Positions 54,077 to 63,633 of a stretch of DNA of 64,000 bases are shown one piece after another. This DNA is from Planococcus versutus (GTDB lineage: Bacteria; Bacillota; Bacilli; Bacillales_A; Planococcaceae). The notes below the pieces were generated by a model. The model was not told where the DNA came from. It saw nothing but the letters and a program-made list of their open reading frames with translations, and made no database searches. Made by a program: the position numbers and the translations under genes. The stretch is from contig NZ_CP016541.2 in assembly GCF_001186155.3 (NCBI RefSeq), forward strand, positions 1-64,000, in the 5' to 3' direction. The number at the start of each line of letters is the position of its first letter. The first letter of the stretch is position 1.

Positions 54077-54675
54077 AAGAGAATCTCCACATACTTTCGA
54101 ATCGGGGAAGAAACCCGGAATAGGTCAGCATAGCGTAGCAGCTGCGGAATATTTTTTTCTTTCCGCGTTAAGTAACGCTTCATGCTGTCGTTCAATAGGT
54201 CAGCATCTACTTTGTTCCGTTGCCTGAACAGGTCACATAAGGTACGTTCGGCATTGTATAGACGAATCTGCCGGCCATAAACTGTAGAAGATTCTGTTAC
54301 CCCAAGCTCATGCCATTCTTTTTTTACCGTATAAACTTGTAAGCCATTATTCATAAGGAGCTGGTTATGGTAGCCTGTTGGCACAGTAACGGAATACGAG
54401 ATAGGGTCCCGATCCGTCAAATCGTGCAAATACAGAGCCGTTTCGTGAGAAAAAATGAGTTGTGGACTTCGTGCCTGTAGCATATAGAGGTCATCTTCGA
54501 ATGTGTCAGGGGTCAAGTAGACCCCATGACCCACGCGCTCAATGATCCCTTCACGGGCCAATAACGTTAAATAATACCTCGGAATTCCTGCTGTTTCAGC
54601 ATCTCGTGTCAAGACGAGTCCATCTTGCCTATCAATCAATTCAAGGAGTTGTGTTGTGTAGGACACTATGGTCAC
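54073..54675 (-). CDS. abiEi: AbiEi antitoxin and autoregulator
   Basis: 200 residues. The N-terminal winged helix DGLVLTRDAETAGIPRYYLT then LAREGIIERVGHGVYLTPDT is the usual AbiEi_4 start. The C-terminal domain includes FSHETALYLHDLTDRDPISY and YNAERTLCDLFRQRNKVD. It binds the operon promoter and blocks the toxin. Intact, and the first gene of the pair. Confidence 0.92.
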   Translation of the reverse strand: MTIVSYTTQLLELIDRQDGLVLTRDAETAGIPRYYLTLLAREGIIERVGHGVYLTPDTFEDDLYMLQARSPQLIFSHETALYLHDLTDRDPISYSVTVPTGYHNQLLMNNGLQVYTVKKEWHELGVTESSTVYGRQIRLYNAERTLCDLFRQRNKVDADLLNDSMKRYLTRKEKNIPQLLRYADLFRVSSPIRKYVEILL

Positions 54676-55481
54676 CTTCTTTTGCGTTTATACTACGATT
54701 CTATACTAATAACGTGTAAATGCAAAAAAATAGAAACCAAGATCTAGAAATAAAACGACCCACCGTGGTCCACATTGTGAAGAGGCGTGGTGGGTTCTGT
54801 AACTAGTCATATAAAATTAATCATTTAAGGCGGTTATTCTTTCGTTAGTTGTGTTAATAGAGGATTGTCGATATTAATGTATCAAGAGAAATTGCCAGCA
54901 CTGAACGACTGTTTACGCATTTGTCGTTGCGAGTTGGGCATTCATCTCCCACTAACACAAGGATTCGGTAATCCGCCATCTGATAACCCCGCTTAACCTT
55001 ATGATTAGCCACTAGTGACTTTCCATGAAAACATGGATAGGTGCAGTTGACCAATTTTTTAAATTTTCTAGCACAACGTTTGAAAAATTAGCAGTATACG
55101 TGCCGTTTTACAAGCCCAATTCCTTTTTGACTTCGTCCAATGAATAAAGTGTTTCCGTTTAAAGTCATCTGATTCGCTTCTTTGGTTGCTTTTATTTCAC
55201 CTATGTAGTCAATAAAAATTATTTTATCTACCATGCGTAATATTATCATCGAATATTTGTGTATTCCAATTCCCTGTAATTTATTGTTTCTAACAGTATA
55301 TTATTTCGTATTGTGTATTTATCCAAAGTGTAAAGTGGAACAACTGGTTCTTGTGGTAATACACAGTTTGTTCTATGAATTCACTTTTTTACTTTGGTAA
55401 ATTTAAATGAAAAATTTTAAATTTTTGATAAAGGATAGCTATACAACGAACAAGAGGCTATACTTAAAAAAAGTTCCAATT
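54676..55481. other. Gene-free spacer, 0.8 kb
   Basis: Holds a hairpin around 54758-54795 (ACCCACC / GGTGGGT, arms flanking CACGCC-like bases), a partial copy of the intergenic repeat near 54850-54880 (TAATAGAGGATTGTCGATATTA) and the promoter of the iron operon. Short leftward ORFs here have no support. Confidence 0.45.
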
Positions 55482-55500
55482 GATAATGATTTTCATTATC
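55482..55500. promoter_or_regulatory. Fur box
   Basis: GATAATGATTTTCATTATC differs from the classic 19-bp Fur box (GATAATGATAATCATTATC) only in the centre. It lies 39 bp before the siderophore-binding protein gene, so iron repression of the operon is expected. Confidence 0.9.
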
Positions 55501-55538
55501 AACGAGGTCTTAATAAAATAAGGAAGAAGTGAAGAGAT

Positions 55539-56522
55539 TTGTATTCGAATCAGAGTAGAAAGAAAACAATGTTTTTAAGTATAGCGTTATTATCATTATT
55601 TTTAATGATCGCAGGGTGTAGCAACTCGGCATCATCTAATACAGAAGCAGGGTCGGCAAGTGATGTGGAGAGTCAAACAATCACACATGCGATGGGAACT
55701 ACAGAAATTAAAGGAACACCACAGCGAGTTGTGACGCTATATCAAGGTGCAAACGATGCAGCCGTCGCCCTCGGCGTAACGCCCGTTGGCATTGTGGAAT
55801 CATGGGATGAACAACCCGTTTACAATTATTTAAAAGAAGAGCTAGGTGAAGTTCCCATCGTCGGACAAGAAACACAGCCAAACTTAGAAGAAATCGCCAA
55901 GTTAAAGCCGGATTTAATTATTGCGTCTAAAATTCGACACGAAGAAGTATATGAACAGTTGTCAGCCATTGCGCCAACGATTGCTCATGAAACCGTATTT
56001 GTTTTTAAAGAAACGGTCGACCTGATGGGGCAAGCCTTACATAAAGAAACTGAAGCTCAAGAAATCATCGAGGATTGGGATAACCGAGTCATTGATTTTA
56101 AAGAAAAGTTAGAAGTGAAGATGGGTGATAAAGCTCCAGAGCATGTTGCGGTGTTGAATTTTAGAGCAGACCATTCACGTATTTACTACACTGGTTTTGC
56201 AGGGTCCATTTTAACAGAACTTGGATTTGAAGGACCTAAAAATATGCAAGATGACAGTCCAGATATCATCAAATTAACAGACAAAGAAAGCATTACAGAA
56301 ATGAATGCGGATGCTTTTTATATTTTCATGGATAAAAACGATCCAGCGGTGGTTAAAACATACGAAGAGTGGACCAACCATCCGTTATGGGAAAATCTTG
56401 ACGCTGTCAAATCAAATCAAGTTTATGGGGTAGACGAAATTGTTTGGAATCTTGGCGGCGGCATCATTTCAGCGAATCTCATGTTGGATGATATGTACGA
56501 TCGATTCGGATTAGAAAAATAA
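55539..56522 (+). CDS. Ferric-siderophore binding lipoprotein
   Basis: 327 residues from a TTG (GGAAGAAG upstream); an ATG at 55569 is possible but lacks a ribosome site. Lipobox LFLMIAGCSNS. FecB/FhuD-like domain: TPQRVVTLYQGANDAAVALG, EIAKLKPDLIIASKI, HPLWENLDAVKSNQVYGVDE. The two lobes would hold a ferric siderophore and deliver it to the permease encoded next. First gene of a five-gene iron operon under the Fur box. Confidence 0.9.
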   Translation: MYSNQSRKKTMFLSIALLSLFLMIAGCSNSASSNTEAGSASDVESQTITHAMGTTEIKGTPQRVVTLYQGANDAAVALGVTPVGIVESWDEQPVYNYLKEELGEVPIVGQETQPNLEEIAKLKPDLIIASKIRHEEVYEQLSAIAPTIAHETVFVFKETVDLMGQALHKETEAQEIIEDWDNRVIDFKEKLEVKMGDKAPEHVAVLNFRADHSRIYYTGFAGSILTELGFEGPKNMQDDSPDIIKLTDKESITEMNADAFYIFMDKNDPAVVKTYEEWTNHPLWENLDAVKSNQVYGVDEIVWNLGGGIISANLMLDDMYDRFGLEK

Positions 56523-56588
56523 AACGGTAAGGGGTGGGGAAATCCCATCCCTTACTTTCTTTAATGGCTATGGAAAGCAGGGATAAAT

Positions 56589-57605
56589 ATGAGGAAGTTG
56601 TCATCTCATAAACCTTTTAAATTAGTTGTTTTGTTTGCTTCTATTGTGGTGATGATTTTTTCATTTGTTTTGAGTCTCTCATTAGGGCAAAATTCAATTC
56701 CATTTTGGACGACGATCGAAGCACTTCTTTACTTTGATGCAACGAATACCGAACACATTATTGTCACAACTTCTAGAATGACAAGGGCCATTATCGCAAC
56801 CTTTATAGGGGCTAACTTAGCTGTGGCAGGTGCATTAATGCAGGCGATGACGAGAAACCCATTAGCCTCTCCAGATATCCTAGGTGTCAATGCAGGTGCG
56901 TTATTTTTTATTGTCTTGTCAGCGACCTTTTTTTCTGTAGATTCCCTGCAGTCCTATATGTGGATTGCTTTTTTAGGTGCAGGAGTGGCAGGGGTTTCTG
57001 TTTACTTTTTAGGATCGTTGGGGAAAGACGGGTTGTCGCCTATTAGACTAGTTTTAGCAGGCGCCGCCATTTCTGCCCTTTTTGTTTCATTTACACAAGG
57101 GTTGCTCGTGGTTGATGAACAACGACTACAGAGCATCTTATTTTGGTTAGCAGGATCGGTATCGGGAAGAAGTTTAGATATGATTATTCCTGTCTTACCC
57201 TATATGCTAATCGCCTTATTCATTGCTTTATTCTTAGGGAAACCCGTGACCATCTTACTTGCAGGAGAAGATGTAGCGAAGAGCTTAGGTCAACGAACGG
57301 CCTTGCTGAAAGTGATCATTGGTATAGTCGTTATTGTATTGGCGGGTGGCTCTGTAGCGGTGGCAGGTTCAATCGGATTTATTGGTTTGATTGTTCCTCA
57401 TTTAGTTAAAGGAATCGTTGGACCTGATTACCGTTGGGTGATTATTTTGAGTGCTTTAATGGGAGCTAGCTTACTGTTACTGGCAGATGTGGTTGCTCGA
57501 TTTATTATTGCTCCCCAGGAAATGCCCATTGGTGTGATGACAGCGTTAATTGGCACACCGTTTTTCATTTATATTGCTCGGAAAGGCGTGGTGAAGAATG
57601 GGTAG
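56589..57605 (+). CDS. FecCD-family siderophore permease 1
   Basis: 338 residues with nine or ten membrane helices. Family motifs: TTSRMTRAIIATFIGANLAV, AMTRNPLASPDILGVNAGAL and GSIGFIGLIVPHLVKGIVGP. It overlaps the second permease gene by 8 bp, so the two subunits are made together and form a heterodimer. Confidence 0.93.
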   Translation: MRKLSSHKPFKLVVLFASIVVMIFSFVLSLSLGQNSIPFWTTIEALLYFDATNTEHIIVTTSRMTRAIIATFIGANLAVAGALMQAMTRNPLASPDILGVNAGALFFIVLSATFFSVDSLQSYMWIAFLGAGVAGVSVYFLGSLGKDGLSPIRLVLAGAAISALFVSFTQGLLVVDEQRLQSILFWLAGSVSGRSLDMIIPVLPYMLIALFIALFLGKPVTILLAGEDVAKSLGQRTALLKVIIGIVVIVLAGGSVAVAGSIGFIGLIVPHLVKGIVGPDYRWVIILSALMGASLLLLADVVARFIIAPQEMPIGVMTALIGTPFFIYIARKGVVKNG

Positions 57606-58632
57606 ACACATTACGGTTAAAAGTAAATCAGAAAATTTTTCTTTTCAAGTCGATAAAAAAACCATTACTACTGTAATAGCACTCGCTTTATTAGCTATCG
57701 CAATATTGATGATGAGTCTGTCGATTGGAAGTAGTTTTATCAGTCCATGGGTCATCATTAAAAATTTAATGGGTATTGTAGAACCGGACTTTATACTGAA
57801 CGAACTGAGATTGCCACGCGTGTTACTTGCCTTTATGGTGGGCGCAGCTTTAGGCGTGGCAGGATCTATTTTGCAAGCAATTATACGGAATCCTTTAGCC
57901 TCGCCAGACATTATCGGTATAACAGCCGGAGCTTCTGCGGGCGCAATTATTTTTATTGTGGTTTTCTTAGGAACGGTTAGTGCAGTATTTATGCCACTAG
58001 CTGCCATTTTAGGGGCAGTAATTGTCGCCTCAATCATCTATTTGCTGGCATGGAATAACGGAGTAACACCCATTCGTCTTGTGTTAATCGGTATCGGAAT
58101 CGCGGCTGCGATGAAAGCAATTGTCTTAATGATGATCGTGTTGAGCGATACAGCTGTAACCACCAAAGCCTATCTCTGGTTGACTGGCAGTTTGTACGGT
58201 TCAAATTGGGGACATGTCTATTCGATGTTACCTTTTGTTCTCCTATTTATTCCGTTGACGGCTTTTCTGGCTCGCTCTGTAAGTGTCAAGGAATTGGGAG
58301 ATGATATTGCGACGGGGCTTGGTGTGAAAGTTCAATCTAGGCGTTTTTTATTGCTATTGATCAGTGTGGTGCTTGCGGGAACGGCGGCAGCTTTCGCGGG
58401 AGGAATCGAATTTGTTGGTTTGATTGCACCGCACATTGGGCGATTACTGATTGGTCGCTCATTTGCTGCACTTATACCGGTATCGGCATTAATCGGCGGA
58501 ATGATTGTGGTGTTAGCTGATTTTGTGGCGCGCACTGCATTTTTACCCTTAGATCTTCCGGCGGGAGTATTTACGGCTGCCATTGGCGCACCATTTTTCA
58601 TTTATCTCCTATTTCGAAATCGAAATGGATAA
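57598..58632 (+). CDS. FecCD-family siderophore permease 2
   Basis: 344 residues. Motifs NELRLPRVLLAFMVGAALGV, AIIRNPLASPDIIGITAGAS and GGIEFVGLIAPHIGRLLIG. An N-terminal hydrophilic stretch of about 25 residues precedes the first helix. Overlaps the preceding gene. Confidence 0.93.
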   Translation: MGRHITVKSKSENFSFQVDKKTITTVIALALLAIAILMMSLSIGSSFISPWVIIKNLMGIVEPDFILNELRLPRVLLAFMVGAALGVAGSILQAIIRNPLASPDIIGITAGASAGAIIFIVVFLGTVSAVFMPLAAILGAVIVASIIYLLAWNNGVTPIRLVLIGIGIAAAMKAIVLMMIVLSDTAVTTKAYLWLTGSLYGSNWGHVYSMLPFVLLFIPLTAFLARSVSVKELGDDIATGLGVKVQSRRFLLLLISVVLAGTAAAFAGGIEFVGLIAPHIGRLLIGRSFAALIPVSALIGGMIVVLADFVARTAFLPLDLPAGVFTAAIGAPFFIYLLFRNRNG

Positions 58633-58661
58633 TGCGATAGAAAGGGGACGAGGAAATACGT

Positions 58662-59447
58662 ATGTTAGAAGCAAATTCTTTATCCTTAGGCTATGGTCAA
58701 ACTAAAGTCATTGAAGATTTACAATTAACCATCCCAAAAGGAGAAATCACCGTTTTTGTTGGAGCCAATGGCTGTGGAAAATCGACCTTGCTAAGATCTT
58801 TAGCAAGGCTTATCAAACCACAAACTGGAGAGATTTTGCTAAATGGGATGGGGTTAAAAAAACAGTCCACAAAAGAAGTAGCTAAGAAACTGGCTATTCT
58901 TCCTCAAACTCCGTTAGCTCCAGAAGGTCTAACGGTTTTACAACTAGTTAAACAGGGCAGGTATCCTCATCAGAGTTGGTTAAAGCAATGGTCGGAGGAA
59001 GATGAGTCTGTCGTCAATCGTGTGTTAGAACTAACCGATATGAAAGAATTTGAAGAAAAAACGGTGGATTCGTTATCAGGTGGCCAAAGACAGCGTGCCT
59101 GGATTGCGATGACACTCGCTCAAAAAACAGATGTAATTTTATTAGATGAGCCAACAACCTATTTGGATTTAGCGCATCAAATCGAAATTTTAGATCTTCT
59201 GTTTGAGTTAAATGAAAAAGAAAACAGAACCATCGTGATGGTTCTTCACGATTTAAATTTAGCGTGCCGGTATGCACATCACATTGTAGCCATTTGCGAT
59301 AAGAATGTTTATTCACAAGGCAAACCAGAAGAAGTGATCACCCCTCAAATGGTCAACGATGTATTTTCCATGCGCTGTGAAATAGGGAAAGATCCCTTAT
59401 ATGGGACCCCTGTATGCATTCCATATGGCAAGGGTAGAAAAATTTAA
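58662..59447 (+). CDS. Siderophore ABC transporter ATPase
   Basis: 261 residues. Walker A VGANGCGKSTLLRS, Q loop LAILPQTP, signature LSGGQRQRAW, Walker B VILLDEPTTYLDL, H loop VMVLHDLN. FecE/FhuC type. It drives uptake through the two permeases encoded just upstream. Confidence 0.95.
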   Translation: MLEANSLSLGYGQTKVIEDLQLTIPKGEITVFVGANGCGKSTLLRSLARLIKPQTGEILLNGMGLKKQSTKEVAKKLAILPQTPLAPEGLTVLQLVKQGRYPHQSWLKQWSEEDESVVNRVLELTDMKEFEEKTVDSLSGGQRQRAWIAMTLAQKTDVILLDEPTTYLDLAHQIEILDLLFELNEKENRTIVMVLHDLNLACRYAHHIVAICDKNVYSQGKPEEVITPQMVNDVFSMRCEIGKDPLYGTPVCIPYGKGRKI

Positions 59448-59463
59448 AGAAAGGAGTTTTTCG

Positions 59464-60519
59464 ATGAAGCCTAAAGAGATTTTTGACGTGAGTATCATTG
59501 GTGGTGGACCGGCGGGGCTTTTTTCTACGTTTTATAGTGGGTGTCGTGAGATGAAAGTGAAATTAATCGAATACCATTCAGTGCTTGGAGGAAAACTAAA
59601 TGTTTATCCCGAAAAATTAGTTTGGGATGTCGGAGGGGTTGTTCCGACTCCGGCGCATCAATTAGTTGACCACTTAGTGAGACAAGCCAACACATTTCAG
59701 CCAGAAATTGTCCTGGATACAAAAGTGACTTCCATTTCTAAAGACGAGGTTGGTATCTTTACTGTGCACACGCAAACGGGTGAAGAGCATTACTCAAAAG
59801 CCGTTATCCTAGCGGTTGGAGGAGGCATACTGCAACCTACACGACTAGATATTGAAGGGGCAGAGCGCTTTGAAGTGACAAACTTGCATTATACGGTGAA
59901 GTCACTTGCTCAATTTAAAGGAAAACGCGTCTTAATTTCTGGCGGAGGAAATTCTGCGATTGATTGGGCGAATGAATTAGAAACGATTGCAGCTAAAGTA
60001 TATTTGACGTACCGAAAAGATTTATTAAAAGGACATGAAGCCGAAATAGCCAAACTGCAAAAAAGCTCCGTTCAATGTTACTTGAACACCAAGATTGAAA
60101 AATTAATCGCATCACCTAATCATGAAACAATTCAACAAGTGGTGTTAAGTGATGAAAATCTAACCGAAACCCACTCAATAGACGTTGATGAAGTCATTAT
60201 TAACCATGGTTTTGAAAGAGAAAGAGAATTAGTAGAAAACAGTCCCATTCCAATTGAAATGGCTTCTCCACGAACCGTGGCAGGCAATTCAAAAGGAGAA
60301 ACGTCGGTTGCTGGGTTATTTGCCGCAGGCGATATTTTAGAACATGATGGCAAGTTGCGTCTTATTGCTGGAGCTTTTACAGACGGTGCTACTGCAGTTA
60401 ATCATGCGAAATCATATATTGAACCCGATGCTAGTAATCGGGGGATTGTTTCTACGCATAACGAAATGTTCAAAGTAAAGAACAAAGAAATTTTCAGGAC
60501 TATGCAATCTAATAAATAA
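59464..60519 (+). CDS. Ferredoxin-NADP reductase type 2 (YumC/YcgT family)
   Basis: 351 residues from the ATG at 59464 (AAAGGAG upstream; the earlier start overlaps the ATPase gene and is unlikely). FAD motif SIIGGGPAGLFSTFYSGC, NADPH motif VLISGGGNSAIDWANE, second FAD motif GLFAAGDILEHDGKLRLIAG. The thioredoxin-reductase CxxC is absent, as in this family. Last gene of the iron operon: it probably supplies electrons to release iron from the imported siderophore. Confidence 0.9.
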   Translation: MKPKEIFDVSIIGGGPAGLFSTFYSGCREMKVKLIEYHSVLGGKLNVYPEKLVWDVGGVVPTPAHQLVDHLVRQANTFQPEIVLDTKVTSISKDEVGIFTVHTQTGEEHYSKAVILAVGGGILQPTRLDIEGAERFEVTNLHYTVKSLAQFKGKRVLISGGGNSAIDWANELETIAAKVYLTYRKDLLKGHEAEIAKLQKSSVQCYLNTKIEKLIASPNHETIQQVVLSDENLTETHSIDVDEVIINHGFERERELVENSPIPIEMASPRTVAGNSKGETSVAGLFAAGDILEHDGKLRLIAGAFTDGATAVNHAKSYIEPDASNRGIVSTHNEMFKVKNKEIFRTMQSNK

Positions 60520-60526
60520 AACAGAA

Positions 60527-60571
60527 AAACCTAAAAATCCATCGGTAGTATGACGATGGATTTTTAGGTTT
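60527..60571. terminator. Terminator of the iron operon
   Basis: AAACCTAAAAATCCATCG and its exact complement form an 18-bp stem with a 9-base loop, with T and A runs on either side. Shared by the convergent toxin gene. Confidence 0.9.
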
Positions 60572-60587
60572 AGCAAAATAACCTTAT

Positions 60588-60935
60588 TTAGTTTTCTAAA
60601 TTCTTTAAGAAATCAGCAAGTCGGTTAGAAGCGTCTTTAAATGCTTTATCTTCGTCTCGATCTCCTACACCAAGAATCATGACGATTTCTAACTCGTCCT
60701 CTGTTCTACCCGTAATTCGATAAATAACGCGAATGCCACTGCCTTTAAACTTCAATTCCTTACAACCATGCAATTTCATATTCCGTTTATTTTCAAGTTC
60801 TTTTCCAAGTGTATCCGCACGTATGCGTAACTTTGCTAATCCCTTATTCACATGTCCTTTTACGCTGCCATCTAGCTTATCGTATTCCCTTTGAGCCTTT
60901 TTATCGAATCGAATCTTATATCGATCTTGACTCAT
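60588..60935 (-). CDS. RelE/ParE-type toxin
   Basis: 115 residues. YKIRFDKKAQREYDKLDGSV, then MKLHGCKELKFKGSGIRVIY and LEIVMILGVGDRDEDKAF: the RelE fold with basic groups on the central strands. It lies directly after the antitoxin gene. Probably an mRNA interferase. Confidence 0.88.
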   Translation of the reverse strand: MSQDRYKIRFDKKAQREYDKLDGSVKGHVNKGLAKLRIRADTLGKELENKRNMKLHGCKELKFKGSGIRVIYRITGRTEDELEIVMILGVGDRDEDKAFKDASNRLADFLKNLEN

Positions 60936-61295
60936 TTATTCAAATAACTCGTCATCTGCAATTTCATCCGGATCACTAGACATAATTTGAGCATAACTAA
61001 CTTCCCCTACAGCTTCGCGTAGTGAGATAGAGTCTTCGGGATGGGCATCAGCATATTCAGCACGACGGGCAATTTCGTCCATATAAAATAATTCACGATA
61101 AGTTTCAAGCTCTTGATACATTTTAAGGTAGTATGCGTAATCTAACACAACACTGTCGAGCTTGTTGTTTGACAAAATGTATTGAGGTGAATTCTTTGCA
61201 GCAGCTCGTACTTTGCCGAACGTTTTAGAAGCAATTCCAGCTGCTGTGATTTGTTCATCGCTGAACTTAGGTCTTTCTGGAATATGAATACTCAT
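60936..61295 (-). CDS. Antitoxin of the RelE-type pair
   Basis: 119 residues from the ATG at 61295 (AAGGAG nine bases upstream; the TTG at 61304 is too close to it). The first part IPERPKFSDEQITAAGIASK and GKVRAAAKNSPQYILSNNKL contains a Phd/YefM-like DNA-binding pattern. The acidic end (DPDEIADDELFE) suits toxin binding. Stop and toxin start nearly touch. Confidence 0.8.
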   Translation of the reverse strand: MSIHIPERPKFSDEQITAAGIASKTFGKVRAAAKNSPQYILSNNKLDSVVLDYAYYLKMYQELETYRELFYMDEIARRAEYADAHPEDSISLREAVGEVSYAQIMSSDPDEIADDELFE

Positions 61296-61644
61296 CGTTA
61301 TCAACTCCTTATTGTTTCATTTAAATAAAGTATACTATAAAATATTATTCGAGTACAGAAAAAAATCCGTATTATCATCCGTGTTTTCGTACGTACTTTG
61401 TTTCATTATGTTTTTTTACAGCTACAATTTTAATTTTTTTAGGAATGATCATACCTAGTGTCAATTAGTTATAGAAACAGAGGATTGTCTATACTGTTCA
61501 TATTTTCTACTGTAAACATCGGATGATGACACACTTCACCTCAACCTTGAAACTAAGAAAAAAGAGTAGCTAAAGCTACATTTTTTAAAAAATTTACTCA
61601 ACAATCGCCCGCGATTTTATTAGAATGAACAATTCATTTTGGAG
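61296..61644. other. Spacer with part of the intergenic repeat
   Basis: Toxin-antitoxin promoter on the left. AACAGAGGATTGTCTATACTG near 61479-61500 matches the repeat seen at 54.9, 62.1 and 63.8 kb. No gene. Confidence 0.45.
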
Positions 61645-61998
61645 TTATTTCTCTACAAGTCCCCATACATTTCCAAAAGGGTCAATAAGTTGGCAAATCC
61701 ATACCTTATCTACTCCGAAAATTGGACCTCGGAACAGCAAACAATCATGTGATTTGAAATGCTTTATGGATTCTTTGATATCCGCTACACGCCAATATGT
61801 CACTTGTCCAGCGACACCAGATGAAATTTTATCATCACTCGGATGAATTCCAATAGTGGAGTTTGCTAAATAAAAAGCACAGTAATTTTCATTATCAAAA
61901 TAAGGATTTTCACCGAGCAAATCTATAAACCATTGCTTAGCTTCCTGAACATCAGGAACAAAAAACAATACTTCTTCAACACCTAATATTCCATCCAT
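61645..61998 (-). CDS. VOC (glyoxalase/bleomycin-resistance) family protein
   Basis: 117 residues. LGVEEVLFFVPDVQEAKQWF, then YCAFYLANSTIGIHPSDDK and VDKVWICQLIDPFGNVWGLV: the paired beta-alpha-beta-beta-beta units of VOC proteins. Possible metal ligands are few (His in GIHP). Substrate unknown. Confidence 0.85.
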   Translation of the reverse strand: MDGILGVEEVLFFVPDVQEAKQWFIDLLGENPYFDNENYCAFYLANSTIGIHPSDDKISSGVAGQVTYWRVADIKESIKHFKSHDCLLFRGPIFGVDKVWICQLIDPFGNVWGLVEK

Positions 61999-62046
61999 AT
62001 ATTCCTCGTCTCCATCCTTATCCTGGCCCGTTTATTAAAGATTAGG

Positions 62047-62190
62047 CTCTCTTAATTATATAATTATTTAACCCGATGTCCCAGTAAGCCACTACATCAT
62101 CAGTCGTGTTTATAAGTTTTCCATAAATTCATCATTTAAGTCCAGGAAAAAGAGAATTGTCGAAACTGTTTGCATTTCCGATCAAAATAT
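62047..62190. repeat. Intergenic repeat, copy a
   Basis: CTCTTAATTATATAATTATT and following bases align with 63747-63890. Both copies end with a version of TTTAAGT..AGGAAA.AGAG. Confidence 0.55.
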
Positions 62191-62357
62191 CGATTTAATT
62201 TTACCTACTCCATAGAAATTTTTGCTATTAAAATCGTATTCATCTCAAATTTGAAAAAAAGGTATAAAAAAAGAGTAGCGCTGGCTACTTTTTCTAAAAC
62301 GTTTACTCAAAAGCTGTCCGGATTCTTGAGTATATAAGTACACCTATGTTTGTTAAA

Positions 62358-62753
62358 TTAAAATCGTTTATGTGTAAATTTGTCTTGAGTAAAAGGGAAT
62401 TTATATAACGAATTATAGGATATTAAGGTATCTTGAGTTAAAATTAAAACCTTCTCACTATCCATCATTCCACTAGAATTGAGTTGTTTTTTAATAGAGA
62501 AGTCGTTTTCGCCTTCTTTATTTTTGAGTTCTTTCACTAACGTATATATAGGTGATTTCATTTCATTCGATATCGAACGAATGAAATCAAAATAATCATT
62601 GCTGATACAATGGCCTTCTACAAAACCCTCTGTTTGTTGACGGGCAAAAATATAAAAATTCCCTTCCTTTTTAACAAATGAGTGCTTATTAAATCTATCT
62701 TTCTCAATCAGTGAGCTTTTTTCAGATAGTATAAAAAAACTGAACGTAGTCAT
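62358..62753 (-). CDS. Hypothetical protein, third gene of a small operon
   Basis: 131 residues: FSFFILSEKSSLIEKDRFNK, FYIFARQQTEGFVEGHCISN, KVLILTQDTLISYNSLYKFP. Ribosome site AAAGGAG lies inside the preceding 35-codon ORF. Not recognised. Confidence 0.6.
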   Translation of the reverse strand: MTTFSFFILSEKSSLIEKDRFNKHSFVKKEGNFYIFARQQTEGFVEGHCISNDYFDFIRSISNEMKSPIYTLVKELKNKEGENDFSIKKQLNSSGMMDSEKVLILTQDTLISYNSLYKFPFTQDKFTHKRF

Positions 62754-62756
62754 ATC

Positions 62757-62864
62757 TTATCTTCTCCTTTCATTTAAAAATTTATCCCAATAGCGTGCAT
62801 TAATTTCCTCTAAAATGCTTAGTAAACGATCGTCCATGTAAGTGTAAGGGTCGTTATTCAACAT
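62757..62864 (-). CDS. 35-residue ORF between two operon genes
   Basis: Starts ATGTTGAATAA, overlapping the last codons and stop of the 259-residue gene by 11 bp, and ends 3 bp before the next ATG. Reads MLNNDPYTYMDDRLLSILEE then INARYWDKFLNERRR. Helical and charged. Coupled on both sides, so probably a real small protein. Confidence 0.6.
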   Translation of the reverse strand: MLNNDPYTYMDDRLLSILEEINARYWDKFLNERRR

Positions 62865-63633
62865 GATAAAACGCCTTTAAGTTTTCATCAAATGCTTTCC
62901 AAGTTAAGGCGATAGATGGTGCTTCCATATCCAATACAGTTTTTATTCCTTCTGCTACTACTTGTACTCTTTTTATTGGGTTATCTCTTTTACCAGCGGG
63001 GAAAATAGCTAATGCGTTTAACTCTTGATGACCATTTTCCCACGTCCATTTTCTTAATTCTAATTCACTAATTTGTTTTTTGGGAGGAATCTCTTTCCCT
63101 GTCCAATCACATATTTCGAAAAGTGGATATTTGTCTCCAGTCCCTTGTTCAATAATTCCGATGACCTTAAGGAGAATAAAATTCCCTGAAACTAATTCAT
63201 AGCTAATGGCATCACCAGCTTTTAAAAATGTCTTGGTTACAAACCTCTTTGGAATTCTTTTAGCTGGTGATTGCGGGGACTGTAATTGTTCTTTTAGTTT
63301 CAGGAGAACAGATTCACGTTTTTTATGTAATTTTGGATCTTCTTCCCAACGTTCAAGGTCCACACCACTATCAATAATTTCAATTGCTTTATGTTTGACT
63401 TCTTCTTGAAGCCTTCCTAACTTCCACTGTATTAAAGTGAATGACAACCAAAAGACTGTAATTTCTTCATCATCTAACTCATGTTGAAATTCTTTAATTA
63501 CTACTTTACTTGCTTCTTCATTCGAATAATTTTCTCCTAATAAATCCTTATATCTAAAACTGATATCTTCAGCCACATCATCGGATAATATTGCTACTCC
63601 CCAAACACCCACATCAACACTCCCAGATTTCAA
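62854..63633 (-). CDS. Hypothetical protein with DUF4259-like N-terminus
   Basis: 259 residues. VDVGVWGVAILSDDVAEDIS recalls the GxWGxxxxxDDxAxD start of DUF4259 proteins. Then comes a helical part (FWLSFTLIQWKLGRLQEEVK) and a beta-rich C-terminal part (KAGDAISYELVSGNFILLKV, ICDWTGKEIPPKKQ). No motif for catalysis is seen. First gene of the three-gene operon. Confidence 0.6.
   Translation of the reverse strand: MKSGSVDVGVWGVAILSDDVAEDISFRYKDLLGENYSNEEASKVVIKEFQHELDDEEITVFWLSFTLIQWKLGRLQEEVKHKAIEIIDSGVDLERWEEDPKLHKKRESVLLKLKEQLQSPQSPAKRIPKRFVTKTFLKAGDAISYELVSGNFILLKVIGIIEQGTGDKYPLFEICDWTGKEIPPKKQISELELRKWTWENGHQELNALAIFPAGKRDNPIKRVQVVAEGIKTVLDMEAPSIALTWKAFDENLKAFYHVE

Noticed and set aside
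54854..55054. 66-codon leftward ORF in the AbiE-iron spacer
   Set aside because: No ribosome site, low-complexity composition and overlap with the intergenic repeat.
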